The translations under genes and the position numbers were made by a program. DNA of 64,000 nt from Lonicera japonica (Eukaryota; Streptophyta; Magnoliopsida; Dipsacales; Caprifoliaceae): contig CM038468.1 of the NCBI GenBank assembly GCA_021464415.1, positions 35,514,969-35,578,968 of the forward strand, in the 5' to 3' direction. The notes beneath the pieces are model-generated. The model had not been told where the DNA came from. It did no database searches and saw only the letters and a list, made by a program, of their open reading frames with translations. Positions 28,409-40,751 of this stretch are shown here, in pieces (the first letter of the stretch is position 1; every line of letters begins with the position of its first letter).

Positions 28409-29320
28409 GTTAAATTATAAATATTAAATGTAATTGTTCCACATCCAAACTTATGTATAAGATCAAAGCACTTGCTATATCCGTAAAAGCACACCTTATA
28501 TCCGGTTTTAACAAATTACAAGGTAAATCTAACAAAAAATAATGGGAATCCAATCTTATTTTGATAAATTAAAATAGGCAACCAACAAGAAGATTTATTT
28601 TAAGCATTAAAGCAATAAATTTCGTAGAGTCTAATTTATGCTGAAGTGTAAAAAATTAAATAATGTATAAAATTAAAATAAAACTTACTTGGCATTAATG
28701 AAATTCAACAAAATAAGTCTTCAAATCTTCGAAATCTTTCAAACAATGTAAATGCAAAAGATGGAAAACAAAGAAAAAAAAATAGAAGAGAGTGCTAGCG
28801 AAAGCACCGCCGAGATCCCACCCCAGCACACTAACTGCTATGGACCTCCTTAAATAATAGCATGAATGGCTTTTAGGGCTTTGTTTAATTAAGCCCCATG
28901 TGTATTGCTGCTACCAGCCTACCACTTAGGACTAGCTTGGACTTAAAGGATGAGTGACATGGACCAATGGGCTTGGGCCCATAGTTGAGTGCACTTTGTT
29001 GAATTTTTGTCATTTTAAATTGTTGGATTTTGCATTAGAATTTCGGATTTCAAGACAGCTAAATTTTGAAAAGTACTGAATTGCAAAATTATAGATATCG
29101 AAATTCTTTTCAAAATGGATTCAAGAATCACATAATTTAGAATTTTGAGTAAAAAGTTATACATCTAAAAGTATTGACCCACTTTATGTGTCCTTACCTA
29201 TTTTAATTTCTCTATTTTTCTCAATATTCTCCAATTCTTTTCTAACTCCTGAGAAGTACTAAAAATTTCAAAAATAGTAATAATATGTGCTCTTTAAAGT
29301 ATAAATTAACTGCTAAATTA
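28409..29320 (-). repeat. LTR copy C: duplicated target right of the pararetrovirus
   Basis: It starts gttaaattataaatatt, equivalent to 19969 in copy B, and runs through the whole remaining LTR. It extends past the AAATTG point where copy B stops, to the LTR end region (gctaaattatataaattt). So ~889 bp of LTR exist on both sides of the virus in direct orientation. Confidence 0.75.
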
Positions 29321-29830
29321 TATAAATTTATTAATACATATATTTACTAGTTAGGTTGACTTTGAATTACTATTACAAGGAGAAAACCCATAGACCCTCA
29401 GGGATACTATAATAATGTTTCCATCTAAGAGGGAAACATTAGCATGTTTTAATTCATGACCTTTTTGCCAAACGAACTCACTTTTTGAATTAAATAGCCA
29501 AACTATATTACTTTTTAACTTATTAGCTAAAATAGTAAACTACTAAAAATAATGATTTAGATAGTATGATCAAATCACTATTTTTCTGAATTTTTGTAAA
29601 AAGATCATATAATGATAATTTTTTTTGAAAACAGTGATTTCAAATCACGTTTTTATCTTTAAAATAGTTATTACTATTTTAAAGTACCTTGCTTTAGCCA
29701 ATAAGTTAAAAAGCTGGTTAGTGTGACAAAATTTTAAAAAAGAGGTATAATTTAGAAGAAAAAAAATCTTGATTCACCGCCCCCTTGGCTACAGCCTTAA
29801 TGCGTCTTTCATGTTCGACTTCCCAATTAG
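29321..29830. other. Non-coding sequence
   Basis: AT-rich with no gene. A short aaaatagtgattt / aaatcac inverted motif occurs near 29540-29690. Confidence 0.5.
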
Positions 29831-31056
29831 TTTTAAGATAATGGTATTTTACAAAAATTACAGAGTTTCACATAATATTTATGAAACTAACATAACTTTT
29901 TGCTATATTACAACATTTAGCAATCTACACAAATTAATTACAAAAGTGACAGAAATTACTATTGATTATTGGCTTTGGCACAATTGACATTCCCCTCCCT
30001 TGCAAAATGTCCACTTTGCTTTTCACTTAACCCCTTATCTACCACGAACCCGATTTGACCAAAATTAATATCTCTCCTTTTTGACCCTTAACATCCAACC
30101 ATCTCCACCCACACCTTAAACTCACCAGAGAAATCTTATCACCTAAACTTACCAGAAAATCTACCACCAACCAATTTCTTTCTTGCATATTAATTACTTT
30201 CTCCCTTTAAAAATAAAACAACCACTAGCATAATTTCTCTCTCTAAAAAATAACCATGCCGGCATAATTTCTCCCTCTAAAAAATATCCAATGCTGGCAT
30301 AATTTCTTTAAAAATAAAACCACCACCGATGTAGTTTCTCTCTAAAAGTAACTCATCATCAGTGTAAAAATTGGTACCAACCATTACGTAATTGGTAACT
30401 CCCGTGTACAAAATTGGTACATTGTCATACTTAAATGGTACATTGTCATACTTAAATGGTACATTTCATATACAGAATTGGTATACAAACATATTTAAAT
30501 GGTATGTGGTCATATTAAAATGGTACCTCCATTTACAAAATTAGTATACCTACCACTGATGATCGATGTTTAATATTTAGATCTAAAGATCTTTAAATCT
30601 AAAATGTAGATATGAAGAAAATTAACAAACCGATAGTCAGATTGAGGCGCGGGAAATGCTCTTACTAGTCTCATTTTGCTTTTGAAAGATATGATTTTTG
30701 TTAGTTTTAGAAAGGGGGATAGTAAATTTATCAAAGAATGGGAGAGAAGAGGACCGGTGTGTGCTGGTCTTTAATGGTGGTAATGGTAATGAATTTCATC
30801 AATGGAGAAGACACATACATTAGGTAAAGGAAATCCGAAGATAGAGAAAGAGAAGGACACACATAAGCATATTGTGGTAATTTTGTAAGAGAAAGCAAGG
30901 GCAATTGTGAATGCCAATAATAAATAGTGAGTTTTGCCACTTTTGTAATTAGTTTGTTTAGACTACTATATATTGTTATTTATCAAAAAGTTGTGTTAAT
31001 TTTGTAAATATTATATAAAACTCTGTCATTTTTGTAAAAATCTTTTAAGATAATGG
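29831..31056. mobile_element. Long-TIR element (Mutator-like, non-autonomous) with 14-bp flanking repeat
   Basis: The 1,198-bp core (29845-31042) has terminal inverted repeats of about 140-150 bp (29845-29995 against 30900-31042), beginning TATTTTACAAAAATTACAG on the left. It is flanked by a perfect 14-bp direct repeat, TTTTAAGATAATGG, at 29831-29844 and 31043-31056. Long TIRs suggest a MULE-type element, whose target duplications are usually 9-11 bp; 14 bp is unusual. There is no transposase. The interior holds short repeats (aatttctccctctaaaa near 30200-30340; aaatggtacattgtcatact near 30430-30460). Confidence 0.75.
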
Positions 31057-31871
31057 AGAAACTTTTATTCTCATTTAAAAATGTTAATTGCTTTAATATT
31101 GAATGAAATAAATCAAATAATAGACCTCTTGGTAACCATAGTACATGAATAATTAAAGTTTAATTATGTGACGCCCCGAATCCCGTTATGAGGTTTCAAC
31201 CACCGAGCACCAATTAATAACAGATGTCGTCACTACCAATGGCAGGTGAGGTGCATGTTTCCAAATTAATTAAATCTTTGATGAAATAATTACACATTTT
31301 TGGAAGAAGGTATGAGTAAAATAATTTTCACAATAAATCAACTTTATGTTTTTACGAAATTCATCCACCGGAATTTAACTTAAACAAATAAATAATTTCA
31401 TTATTTAAACCGAAATTCATACATAAAGAAAATTCCAAGAGGTTTTCCATAAACCATATAATTGTCGTTCAGTGAATTAATACATTTCCAATTATTAGGA
31501 CTTCCATCTTAAATTCGCATAATACAATAAAGACTATACATTTATATACCAATTTCTAGAAAATACAATGATTGTTAAATCATCCCTCCATGGGAGACTA
31601 GTATGAAGTCCATGTTGATTAGAGGCATTTAGACTTTAAAAAAAGAGCTAACACAATGAAGTACATATAACACTATTTGAAAATGGAAATGAGCTAAATA
31701 CGAACTTAGTGAAAACTATAAGGGTGTTATTTACTAAAATACACATTAGACTACACATGCAACGTGCTATATCAAAATAATAAATAAGTTGTATGTATAC
31801 CATATACATATATATATATATATATATAGTACTCATTTAGAAAATACCATGAAATTATAATAAATGCAATG
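31057..31871. other. Non-coding sequence, probable gypsy-LTR debris
   Basis: It contains tgtgacgccccgaatccc at 31168, a kind of terminus common in plant gypsy LTRs. A (TA)n run lies near 31806-31827. No coding region. Confidence 0.4.
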
Positions 31872-31876
31872 CACAC

Positions 31877-33184
31877 TGAAAGAGATATGTCCTAAGACTA
31901 TTCATAAGTTATGATTTGTACTTGGAAATCTATTGCTTATTATTATCAATAAAGTTTATTTCATTTGACTTTAGATTGTTTTATGAATAATATATATTAA
32001 TACTAGTTCATCAAGTACGTGACTTGATTGTGGGATGCTAGTAAATAAATAATAATATTATTTATTTGTCCCTAATCATATGTCAATAATCTAGGACCAT
32101 ATTGATATAATGATTAGAGTATAAGTCAGCTAATGATTATGTTCCATAAGTCATGGATATGGAGATATCAAGCTGAACACACTGATACTTGTTAGGGAAA
32201 AATGTATTGGACTGACCCATTTTGGGGCACTGAGAGAAGTGTTATATAATGTCATCAGTGATGGTCCCCATTAGTGATATCGTATTATCCTCATACCTGA
32301 GATCGTCATGGTTACCAGCATGGGGGTTGGTGTGATGGGTATCATCAAACGTTGCTCTTGACCAAGTAATTATAAAGATGATGATCAAGCATACTATAAA
32401 CTATGTAGAGGTATGTGATTGATTAAGATGGGATTTGTCACTCTCATATAACAAGAAAAAGATATCTTTGGGCCCCTTGATGAGTATAATTAATGTTTGC
32501 ATGGCCATGCACAAATGAGGTGTCATTTGTATAAGATTAATTATACTCAGAGATCAAGAAATAAAGATTGAACTATACAAGAATGACACTTGCCTAAGTC
32601 TTGTGTTCAATCTAGATATCGGTAGACAAAAGGAATTAATATGTGGCATATCATTTAAGGTTGTGTCGTTTTGACCTTTATACCATTTGAATAGTAATAA
32701 TGTCTTATTAGAGACCGCTTACTATTTGTATAATTAAAACGGGTTTTTTATTGTACTGCCAAAGGAGTATAAGCCTACAAGGTCGCACACCAAAATACGT
32801 AGGATCAAAAACGAATTGGGCTTGGCCCTAGTTGGACTCGGGCCTAATTCGTTTTATTACTCAGGGTTTCTCATTAGGGTTTTCCTTTAAAAAGGAAAAA
32901 CCATTAGTCTCCTTTGTTTCACGTGAAAAAAGGATAGGCGAAATAGAGAGAACCCTAAAATTGTGTGCCAGTACACCAAGCAAGGATCCGTTCTCGTTCG
33001 TGTGTGCATACCGTAGAGGCGTTATACTTTCTACGCTAAGACGATAACAACAGAAGGATTTGATCCGCCGTATTCAAAGGTATGTTTTCTGTCGATTATT
33101 ATTAAACAATATAGATCTTAGGGTTTAATGATTAGTGTAGTTTATTGTGTATGTGATACATGTTCACTGCCCTAATTCCCTTCA
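31877..33184 (+). mobile_element. Solo LTR, 1,308 bp, with CACAC target duplication
   Basis: It begins TGAAAGAGATATGTCC and ends CCTAATTCCCTTCA, and CACAC flanks it on both sides (31872-31876 and 33185-33189). No internal region or partner LTR is present, as expected after recombination between two LTRs. The second half has a TATA-like tttaaaaagg (32883-32892) and a GC-richer leader, and caaaggtatgtttt near 33076 resembles a splice donor. The frame 32832-33047 within it is not supported as a gene. The family is not assignable by eye. Confidence 0.8.
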
Positions 33185-33189
33185 CACAC

Positions 33190-34962
33190 ACCAAGTGCAA
33201 TCTCCAAACCCGAAGGATAAAAATAAACTCAAATTATCAAAATATTATATCGAAAGAAATACCACCAAGGCATAAATATATCAATATTAGGCACTAGTCT
33301 TATAGCACCACATGATACCTGCTGTTATGTCCGTCCACATGACATATGTAATTGGTAGCTCGAATCTACCCCTATCACGTTCTGTCCACGAGAACAATAA
33401 TGTAACCGGTAGTTCAAACATGTCCCAGTTATGTTCCATCTATGAACAATAGTAATATGGCTGCCATAGCCAAACCTTCCCATATGACATAATATGTCAA
33501 CTAGGTGTAATAATCTATTATGCACAGTATGGCAACTATAGCCAAGTCTTCCCATAGGACACCTAGTGACAAGCCTACCATATGCTAATGTATAATAATC
33601 ATCTCATATAAGAAATCATGGCATCTTGTCCAACTGGTATAACGATAGTGCCCAGTCTTGATGTAATCATATATAAAATCTCAAAATCATATGAGAATCC
33701 CAAACATATGAGATATATAACAACCTTCCATTGGTGTAAGAATCTTATTAAATATCCATCCATAATTATTAGTGTCCAAATCATAAGCTAAACCCACAAT
33801 TATCACCATTTAAAAGCATACATGCATACATTCATAATTTACAAAAATGTGCGTTTAAGCCATTTTATATCAATCATGTGTAAAATCCATATGGTAGTCA
33901 TTTACATGTTTTTGGAAATCATTTTCATCCTAATACTTACATTAAATCCATTTATAATAGTGTACAACTAGGATTGCGAAACATTTTATGTTATGGTGGG
34001 TTTTAGGTCGAAGTATGTGAAACCTACATGTAAGTTGAGATTTTGGCTTAACCATGAAATTAAAGGTACATTAAATGCTTTTGCATCAAATCATAAATTT
34101 CCACCCTAAACCCATGCATGCAAGCCAATCAAAATTCATATCAAAATCCTCAATTTATTAGTATTAAGAATGTGCAACAAGTAATACTTTGAAAAATAAC
34201 TTTAATACTAGTGTTCCCAATTCTATTAAAGCTTTAATCCACAAATTGAAGTGTTATAGAGTCTATAAAGGGGATGGATAGAATATGCAACCTTCACTCT
34301 TAGCTCCAATGGAGGGTTGAAGTGAATAAGATAAATTTGATGATTCTTAAACCAAATCTTAAATTGATATGTTTAATCTTTACAAAACCCTCAAGAAACA
34401 CCCTCTAAACTCTTACTCAAGAGCTCTGGATCATTTTAGGTGCATAATGGGTGTTTGGAGCCGATTTAGGTAAAATATGGGTAAAAAAACAAGTCAAAAC
34501 AAGTTGGGTCGAGTCAACCCTATTGGCCAAATATTTCTAGCACACTGTTTTTATTTTAAGCATAATATTTTACATGAAACTCCGATTCGGGTATCTGTAT
34601 ATCACCGAAAAAAGGACTTGAAGAGTTACAACTTTAATCTTCACAGTTTCTACAAACTATGGATGGATTAATACTAAAAATGCGTAGAATATAGTAGTCT
34701 ACCAAAATATGCTGATACGTTCTAATACGATAAGATTTCACCAATTGGCTTAATTTGCACATAATTTTGACTAATGAGGAGCATGTATTAAGTCTCGTAA
34801 AAAAATGAAAGTTATAGAATGGATCAAAATTTAACTAGTGGAGCAAATATAGAGTCAGTTAAACATCGTATGAGGAAGTTATAACTTTTTAAAGTTGGAA
34901 AAAAAAACTCATTTTGCAAATAAGGTCAATTCTCACCATTAAACCATCAAATTCAACCACGA
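33190..34962 (-). mobile_element. Gypsy-LTR-like sequence (minus sense), host of the solo LTR
   Basis: On the minus strand there are LTR-style phrases (ccctccattggagctaaga near 34310, gttgtaactcttcaagtcc near 34625) similar to 62900-63270. Degenerate short repeats with a ccatagccaa/cttccca theme lie at 33300-33560. There is no coding region. The boundaries are uncertain, and the call is by resemblance only. Confidence 0.35.
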
Positions 34963-35235
34963 TGTAGACACCTCATTTTGCGACTCTTCCAGACAAGACA
35001 CAACTCGTTTTTCGATAAAGCAAAATCAGACTTGGCAATACAGAACTTCAAGAGAGACATGCTCGAACAAGATAAAATTGGACTTAGACAATGCAAGGTT
35101 GAAGATCATTATGGGTCCATACAGATGAGTCTCACACCGAGTCAGTACACTCCGAATGCCGAAAAGCAAACTATTGATTCCCAATTATCACTATTTTTCA
35201 AGATCATATTCTGGACCATGTGTAGTTAAATAGTG

Positions 35236-35700
35236 AGATGGAGGCTTTCCCGAACTCCGATCGTCCTCAAATTTGGAGGGAAGCTAAAAGACATCTTGGG
35301 AAACATCAAATCAAAAATGAAGCTTGATCCAACGATGGGATGCCCAAGGACCGATTGGTCTATCTCTAAGTTTGTGATTTCGACCAAGTGTAATCAATTA
35401 ACCAAATGGAGGCCTTTTCGACCACCGATCGGGCTTAAATTTGGAAAGAATCTACATAACATATTGGAGAATAACATATCCAGAAATAAGCTTCATCCAA
35501 CGGTTGGACATTCGATTGTTTATACGGACAATACAGATTAACTGTACAGTTAATATGACTTCTCTACCTCCGATCGCGCTTAAATTTTGACAGCAACTAG
35601 AGGACATCTTAAGGAACAACATATCCAAAAATCAGCTTAAACCAATGGTTGGATCCTAATTTATTGTATGGACAATCCGATTGTCCGTACGGAGAATATG
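35236..35700 (+). repeat. Three diverged ~155-bp tandem units
   Basis: Each unit contains a ccgatcg-ctcaaatttgga block followed by an acatct-aaac-tccaaaaat-agctt-atccaacg block; starts are near 35236, 35405 and 35560. Later units end with runs resembling gacaatccgattgtccgtac, a short hairpin. Confidence 0.6.
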
Positions 35701-36411
35701 ATTTTCACCCGAAACGGTTAATCTTATTGCCAGTACAGGCAATCGAATTAACCGTACAGAGAATCTGCTCCAAAGGGAAATTTTTCACCTGTATATACCA
35801 GAGCAGAGCAGAGAGCTCAGGGGGCAAAAAAGGAGAGAGGCAGAGAGAGTTTAATAAAGAGCTCAGGATAGCCCGAAAAGGGAAGAAGAAGAAGAACCAG
35901 AGCTGGAGCCAACACGAAAAATTGAGCAAATGCTCAGGAGTAGATAGAACGCCAGATTTAGATATAGGAGCACGCTTTAACATCATAGATATGAGAGCAT
36001 AGTCTCCGCATTAGGTTTACACTGATGTATTCGAAATTCCTAGACTAGTTTGTATTATTATTTCAATATCAATCAAAACACAAGTTTATCTTCGCTACAA
36101 GGGTAATTTCTTTATCCTCTTTAAATTTATTTTAAGTTGATTAACTGCCTGCCATGTATTTATATGACTTATGAATGATTGCATATATCTGTAAATATTG
36201 TATACTGCTTGCGTGTTGTTTGATCCGAAATGGATCAAGTCAAATTGTGTATATAATTATTCATATCATGTGTATAAATTATATGAACTGTCAAAGCATT
36301 TTTAAACTAAACAAATCGAACTTGTGAGTATGCCTAAAATGCACCTAAATTGCCTACAATGCTGGTACATGCTCTATTTCGTACAAATTGTTGAAATTTG
36401 GAAGTTTGACC

Positions 36412-36490
36412 AATTCCCCGTTCGAGGTGCCTAATTCCCCGTTTGAGATGCTTGATTCCCCGTTTGGGATGCCCGATTCACCGTATGGTG
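36412..36490 (+). repeat. Four-copy 21-bp tandem repeat
   Basis: attccccgtttgagatgcct-like units start near 36413, 36434, 36455 and 36476. The 21-bp period would keep frame, but stops occur and no gene is visible. Confidence 0.8.
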
Positions 36491-36850
36491 AATCTCTCTT
36501 TTAAGGCCATTTTTTACATGCCGAATACAGTAGCGTTATTGTATGATTTTTTAGCAACCCGTATACATAAATTTCAGGCCAAAATAGTAGGAAAAAGATA
36601 ATAACTGAGATAAGCATGTTCATTTAGAAGTCGAAAGGGCGACATAGGTGCCTAACCACTTCTAGCATCGTAACATAATTCCCGAACTCATTCTAGTTAC
36701 GCAGACAACGTTGTACCCCAAAAGGGTACAAAACACATTTTTGTCTGTTTTCTTGGAAAACGTACTGACGACTATAAATCATCAAAAATACACGTGTTAA
36801 TTGCATTCCAGCCCGTACTAGGTCGACTGGAATTCACAAAGGACGCCATT

Positions 36851-37560
36851 CAAAGAAGCAAAATGAATCATTTTCTACAAGGTGTGATCCTTCACAGTTT
36901 GAGATTGTTGAGATAAATTGCTGATGTAGTACTTGCAAGAGCTTTGGACATAATACTCGTACTTGTCAATGTGAAACGGGAGGTTGTGAGCTCAATCCAT
37001 AGTTTTCGAAGGAAGCTTGGTGATCCGAACATGATTTTGCAATTTTTGTTAGTGGTGAGTTTTTCCCCTTAATTAATTCTAACGAATTTGAAAGCTTTTA
37101 CCTTATTTATTTGTAGTGATTCTAATTTATTTTTCTTACTAATAGCAGGATAATAGTGTTGCTGCCTGCGTTAGATGTGGTGAAATTGCTCATGCTATTT
37201 TTTTTCCGACTTCAAATTAAAGTGGTGGGTGTTTAAAGACTTTCGAAGAAATTGTATTTTGAGTATTATTTTACATTGTGACAAACTTTGGATTAATTAT
37301 GAAAATGTTATTGTATTATTGTTTTTGGTATGTTATTGTATTTTTTTCTTTCTCATTCCTTTTGTAAGGCGGTATTGACTAGTTATAGAAAGAAGGTAAA
37401 AAAGTTAGTGAAGCTACTAAAATGAGATAAAATAGTTACACATTTATTTCGCATGCACGGAGACTCAGAGATATTAATCAACTAAGCAAATGGGCAATTG
37501 GTAGTAAAAGCTATTGATTTTTCGGGGCTTTTTAGTCCATTCTAACTTTAAATTACTAAA
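36851..37560. other. Non-coding sequence
   Basis: AT-rich. A short direct echo occurs (ttattgtattattgtttttggtatgttattgtatt near 37309-37343). No gene recognised. Confidence 0.5.
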
Positions 37561-37567
37561 ATTGATC

Positions 37568-37665
37568 TGGCAGATCCCAGTGGTTATCGTCCTGAGTTCG
37601 TCTTTGGGGTCGATTAGGAACAATCCAGGTCGAACCCTGGCAGATGCAAAAATATTATGTGGTTA
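37568..37665 (+). mobile_element. SINE-like tRNA-derived head (candidate)
   Basis: The sequence carries a box-A-like cccagtggttatcg and, about 60 bp on, a box-B-like aggtcgaaccctgg. The spacing fits the promoter of a tRNA-derived SINE. The box B lacks one of the usual T residues, and I see no cloverleaf, so this is not a tRNA gene. A tail and target duplication were not found. Confidence 0.3.
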
Positions 37666-37734
37666 GTATCGAGTGTTATTTAAGTTATGAAGAAGAATTA
37701 ATCGAGGTACATGAAAATTGATCCGAACACCACC

Positions 37735-38035
37735 TAATCTATATTATAATGAAAAGAAAATCAAAAAAATCTATCTTTTAAAAGCCTACTAGATCAATGG
37801 CTCAAAATTCTTCTTATCTCTTCACACACAATCTACACCCTTATATATACTTCTATAGTTTCACATTAAAGTGTCAAATCTATATTATAAGGGAAAGAAA
37901 GTCAAAAAAATCTATTTCTTAAAAGCCTACTCGATCAATCACTCAAAATTCTTCTCAGCTCTTCACACAAAATATATACTGCACCCTTAAATGTACTTCT
38001 ATACTAACATTAAAGTGTCAAGTCAAACATAAGAT
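37735..38035. repeat. Tandem duplication of ~148 bp
   Basis: ctatattataatgaaaagaaaat at about 37738 recurs as ctatattataagggaaagaaa at about 37882, and the similarity continues through ctactagatcaatggctcaa and the cttcacacaaa block. Two copies, about 88% alike by eye. Confidence 0.75.
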
Positions 38036-38119
38036 ACACATACACCTTAAACACATATAATCAAATAAAACTCTACACTATCTACTATTTTAAATTATTC
38101 CCTCTCATAAATTCTTTTA

Positions 38120-38502
38120 GGGTGGTGTTATTTACACCCCTATATTTGTCACAAACACCTCCTAAGGTATATTTCTAATCATTAACACCCTTAAGACTCA
38201 CCTAATGAGAGGTGTGTGCAATCACACACACTCGCCTCACTTGGAGAGAGTTTGTTTGTAAAAACTCGCATAATATCAGGCAATAAATTATTGGAGTGTT
38301 ATTCAAATAAGTTCCGCCTAATGAGAGGTGAATATACTTACATAAACTCGGCTCACATGATGAGAGTGTGTTACTAAGCACTCACCTAACATGAGATAAT
38401 GAAGGGGTGTTTGTGATAACTAAAGTGGTGTTAAAATATGTTTTTAGTAAAATTTTGGAGGCGGTGTTTGTGACACATTTGAGAGTTTAAATAACACCAC
38501 TC
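38120..38502. mobile_element. MITE with GGGTGGTGTTATTTA termini
   Basis: The left end gggtggtgttatttacacc and the right end aaataacaccactc are inverted copies, and the match continues internally (tgtcacaaacacc). The left flank is TTA and the right flank TTT, so a TTA duplication may be partly lost. A related but diverged copy is at 40506-40748. Confidence 0.75.
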
Positions 38503-40505
38503 TTTTTTTATAAAATTTAAAATGTCATAACATTAAATCCAAAAATTGAATTTAAATAAAATGTATACATTTTTAACCTATTATTAATCAAGATCAAGAA
38601 AATAACACCTATTATGATTATAAATTTATATATATATTTTTTCAAGAAAAACTAATGAATATTACACTTAAGGATATAGTTTGTGTATGTATATCATTAC
38701 TCATTTCAAATGGTATGAAATAGTTATTGTAAAAAAAAGGGTATAAAAAGTTCATAAATGATCTACTACAAAGTAAAAAAAAAAAAAACTCACTATGTTG
38801 TATCTTGGTGTGCACACAGTTCGATAAATCCAATTTTAGGACAATTTTCATATTGAATTGACATGGTCAGTTTTGAAATACTAAATTTTCGATCTGCTAT
38901 GCTGGTCGTTTAAGATCACATTTGGCCCATGAACTTTTAAGTTTAATTTAACATCCAACCAATAAACTTTTGGGTAAAAGATAAAATAAAAAAATAAAAC
39001 TATACTTAAGATTATTTTAATTTGCTGAACAAAGAATGTTATATATTTGAAAAAAAAAGTAATACAAAAAAAGGAACCTCTATAAATATTTTAATCGCAT
39101 ATTATTATTTTTCAGCTAATTATTTGTGTGTATTATTTCATTTAAGTACATTTGTACATTTTGCATTATTTGTAATATTTTCCAATCACCCCTCTTGCTT
39201 TAATTTTTTTTGATGGCAATTATTGATAATGAGTTGAGTAGGAATATTTTTCTTCATTAAATTAACTAGTTAAGCTGCACTGTTAATTTTTTGAAATAAA
39301 TTACTTAAAATTTAATTGTACATTTTTGACATTTTATCAGTGATCTAACATTTGGTATTACAGCCTTAAAATCAGACCTAAATTTTGAGTATTCAAAATA
39401 CGTTGCTTAGAAAAAAGACCAACGTGTCGAGTTGGTTCGGTCAATTTTATTTATCATTTCACTATAATTAAATATAAAGTATTAAACTCCGCATAATTTT
39501 TATTCATAATTTCTCACACTTTTTTTTTCAATTATTAATATATATTATTTTATTTTACCTCATTCGATACGAATATACCGTATTATTAGAAAAAGAAAAA
39601 GAGTAAACAAGAGTGTTTTGGAGATCCGGAAGTATTACCATCCAAACCCAAATGACCCTTTCCTATTTTCACCAGAAAAAGACCACTACATGCTTGATTA
39701 GGAGTTCATTTTTAATAAAGGTAAAATTCAATGGGGTTATAGATTCTCAAATAATAAAATAACATGTATTCACTTACATCTAAAATTAACTTTTTTTATT
39801 TTTTTATTTAATTTAAATAAATAAAAATAAATACATACCGTTTTATCATTAAAATCTTATAACTACATTCAATTTTTTCTCCATCAAAATTTTTTTCCTT
39901 GCGCAAACCCAATGTGAAAAAGTGTTGGGGTCCCACATGAATTTAACCTTTCAAAAATAATCCAATCTTCTCTATGTCAAATATCTTCTCTAGCCGCCCC
40001 ATTTTCACACGCCACCACCTGCCCACATCAAATCCTAGCCAGCATCCTATATGCTTTAGTCCCATCATTCAAAATCTACTTGAATTTATGCCAATTTAAG
40101 AGGAGAAAACTTCATTTTTTACATTAACCATTCTCTGGGCAACTTGAAAATCTGGGAGTTTATAGAAACAGGAGAAAATTAAAGTGCTTTGGACTTTTTC
40201 GGCACGTGTAATTTTCTTCAAGTTCTGTAAGACTATACTCATTCTAAATTTAATTTCCTTTGCTCTTTTTACTTTGTATGATGATGTTTAATTACTTGCT
40301 TTTATTTCTATTATTTCGGATTTTTGTGCAAGTAGCTATAAAAAATTGCTATGCCATGTTTTCTTTGCATACTAATTATCATGTAACCGTTATTGCAATT
40401 AACCTGATTTTTCATTGATTTTTGCAACTCACGGTCGTTTGATCATCGGGTACTGTGTGTCTGTGTCGTAAGTTTATTTGTTAGTTGTTGGAACGTATAG
40501 TTTTA
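38503..40505. other. Non-coding AT-rich sequence; possible 5' leader of the F-box pseudogene
   Basis: No coding region. From about 40095 a less AT-rich patch with a cacgtg G-box core (40203-40208), ending at ttctgtaagact, could be the old promoter and first non-coding exon of the F-box gene whose start is at 41973. That would require a ~1.7-kb 5' UTR intron. This is a guess from position. Confidence 0.4.
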
Positions 40506-40748
40506 TGGTGGTGCTATTTACGCTATGGCAAGCACTTACTTCTAAAATTTAATTAAAAATATATTTTAATACTCGCTTATTTATGATAAATATCCTACAC
40601 TCATTTCTTATTAGGTGGGTTTAATTTAAAAAAACACTCTTTCCAAATGAGTATATATGATTGCACTCAATTCTTATTTGGCGGACTTTAGATAATAAAT
40701 TTAGCTTAAGAGGTTTTTTGTGATTTATATCGGGGTGTAAATACCGTC
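40506..40748. mobile_element. Tourist-like MITE with TTA duplication
   Basis: The ends tggtggtgctatttac and gtaaataccgtc are inverted, and TTA flanks both sides (40503-40505, 40749-40751). It is 243 bp and of the same terminal type as the MITE at 38120-38502. Confidence 0.75.
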
Positions 40749-40751
40749 TTA

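Larger units (their letters stand above)
34963..36850 (+). mobile_element. LTR-like region beginning TGTAGACACCTCATTTTG
   Basis: The start resembles the first bases of many plant gypsy LTRs. It contains three diverged ~155-bp tandem units (35236-35700), a TATA-like tgtatatacc near 35792, a GA-rich leader, and a four-copy 21-bp tandem repeat (36412-36490). I could not find a matching second LTR or its end, so the right boundary is approximate. The frames 34978-35229, 35233-35541 and 35649-36002 have no domain. Confidence 0.4.

Noticed and set aside
33599..33784. Small minus-strand ORF (and similar ones at 33325-33555)
   Set aside because: Located in repetitive LTR-like sequence with no domain.
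35649..36002. 117-residue plus-strand frame with a basic region
   Set aside because: It covers the TATA-like box and GA-rich leader of an LTR-like region; Lys-rich composition comes from the GA repeats.
37568..37665. tRNA gene
   Set aside because: No cloverleaf or anticodon arm, and box B is one T short.
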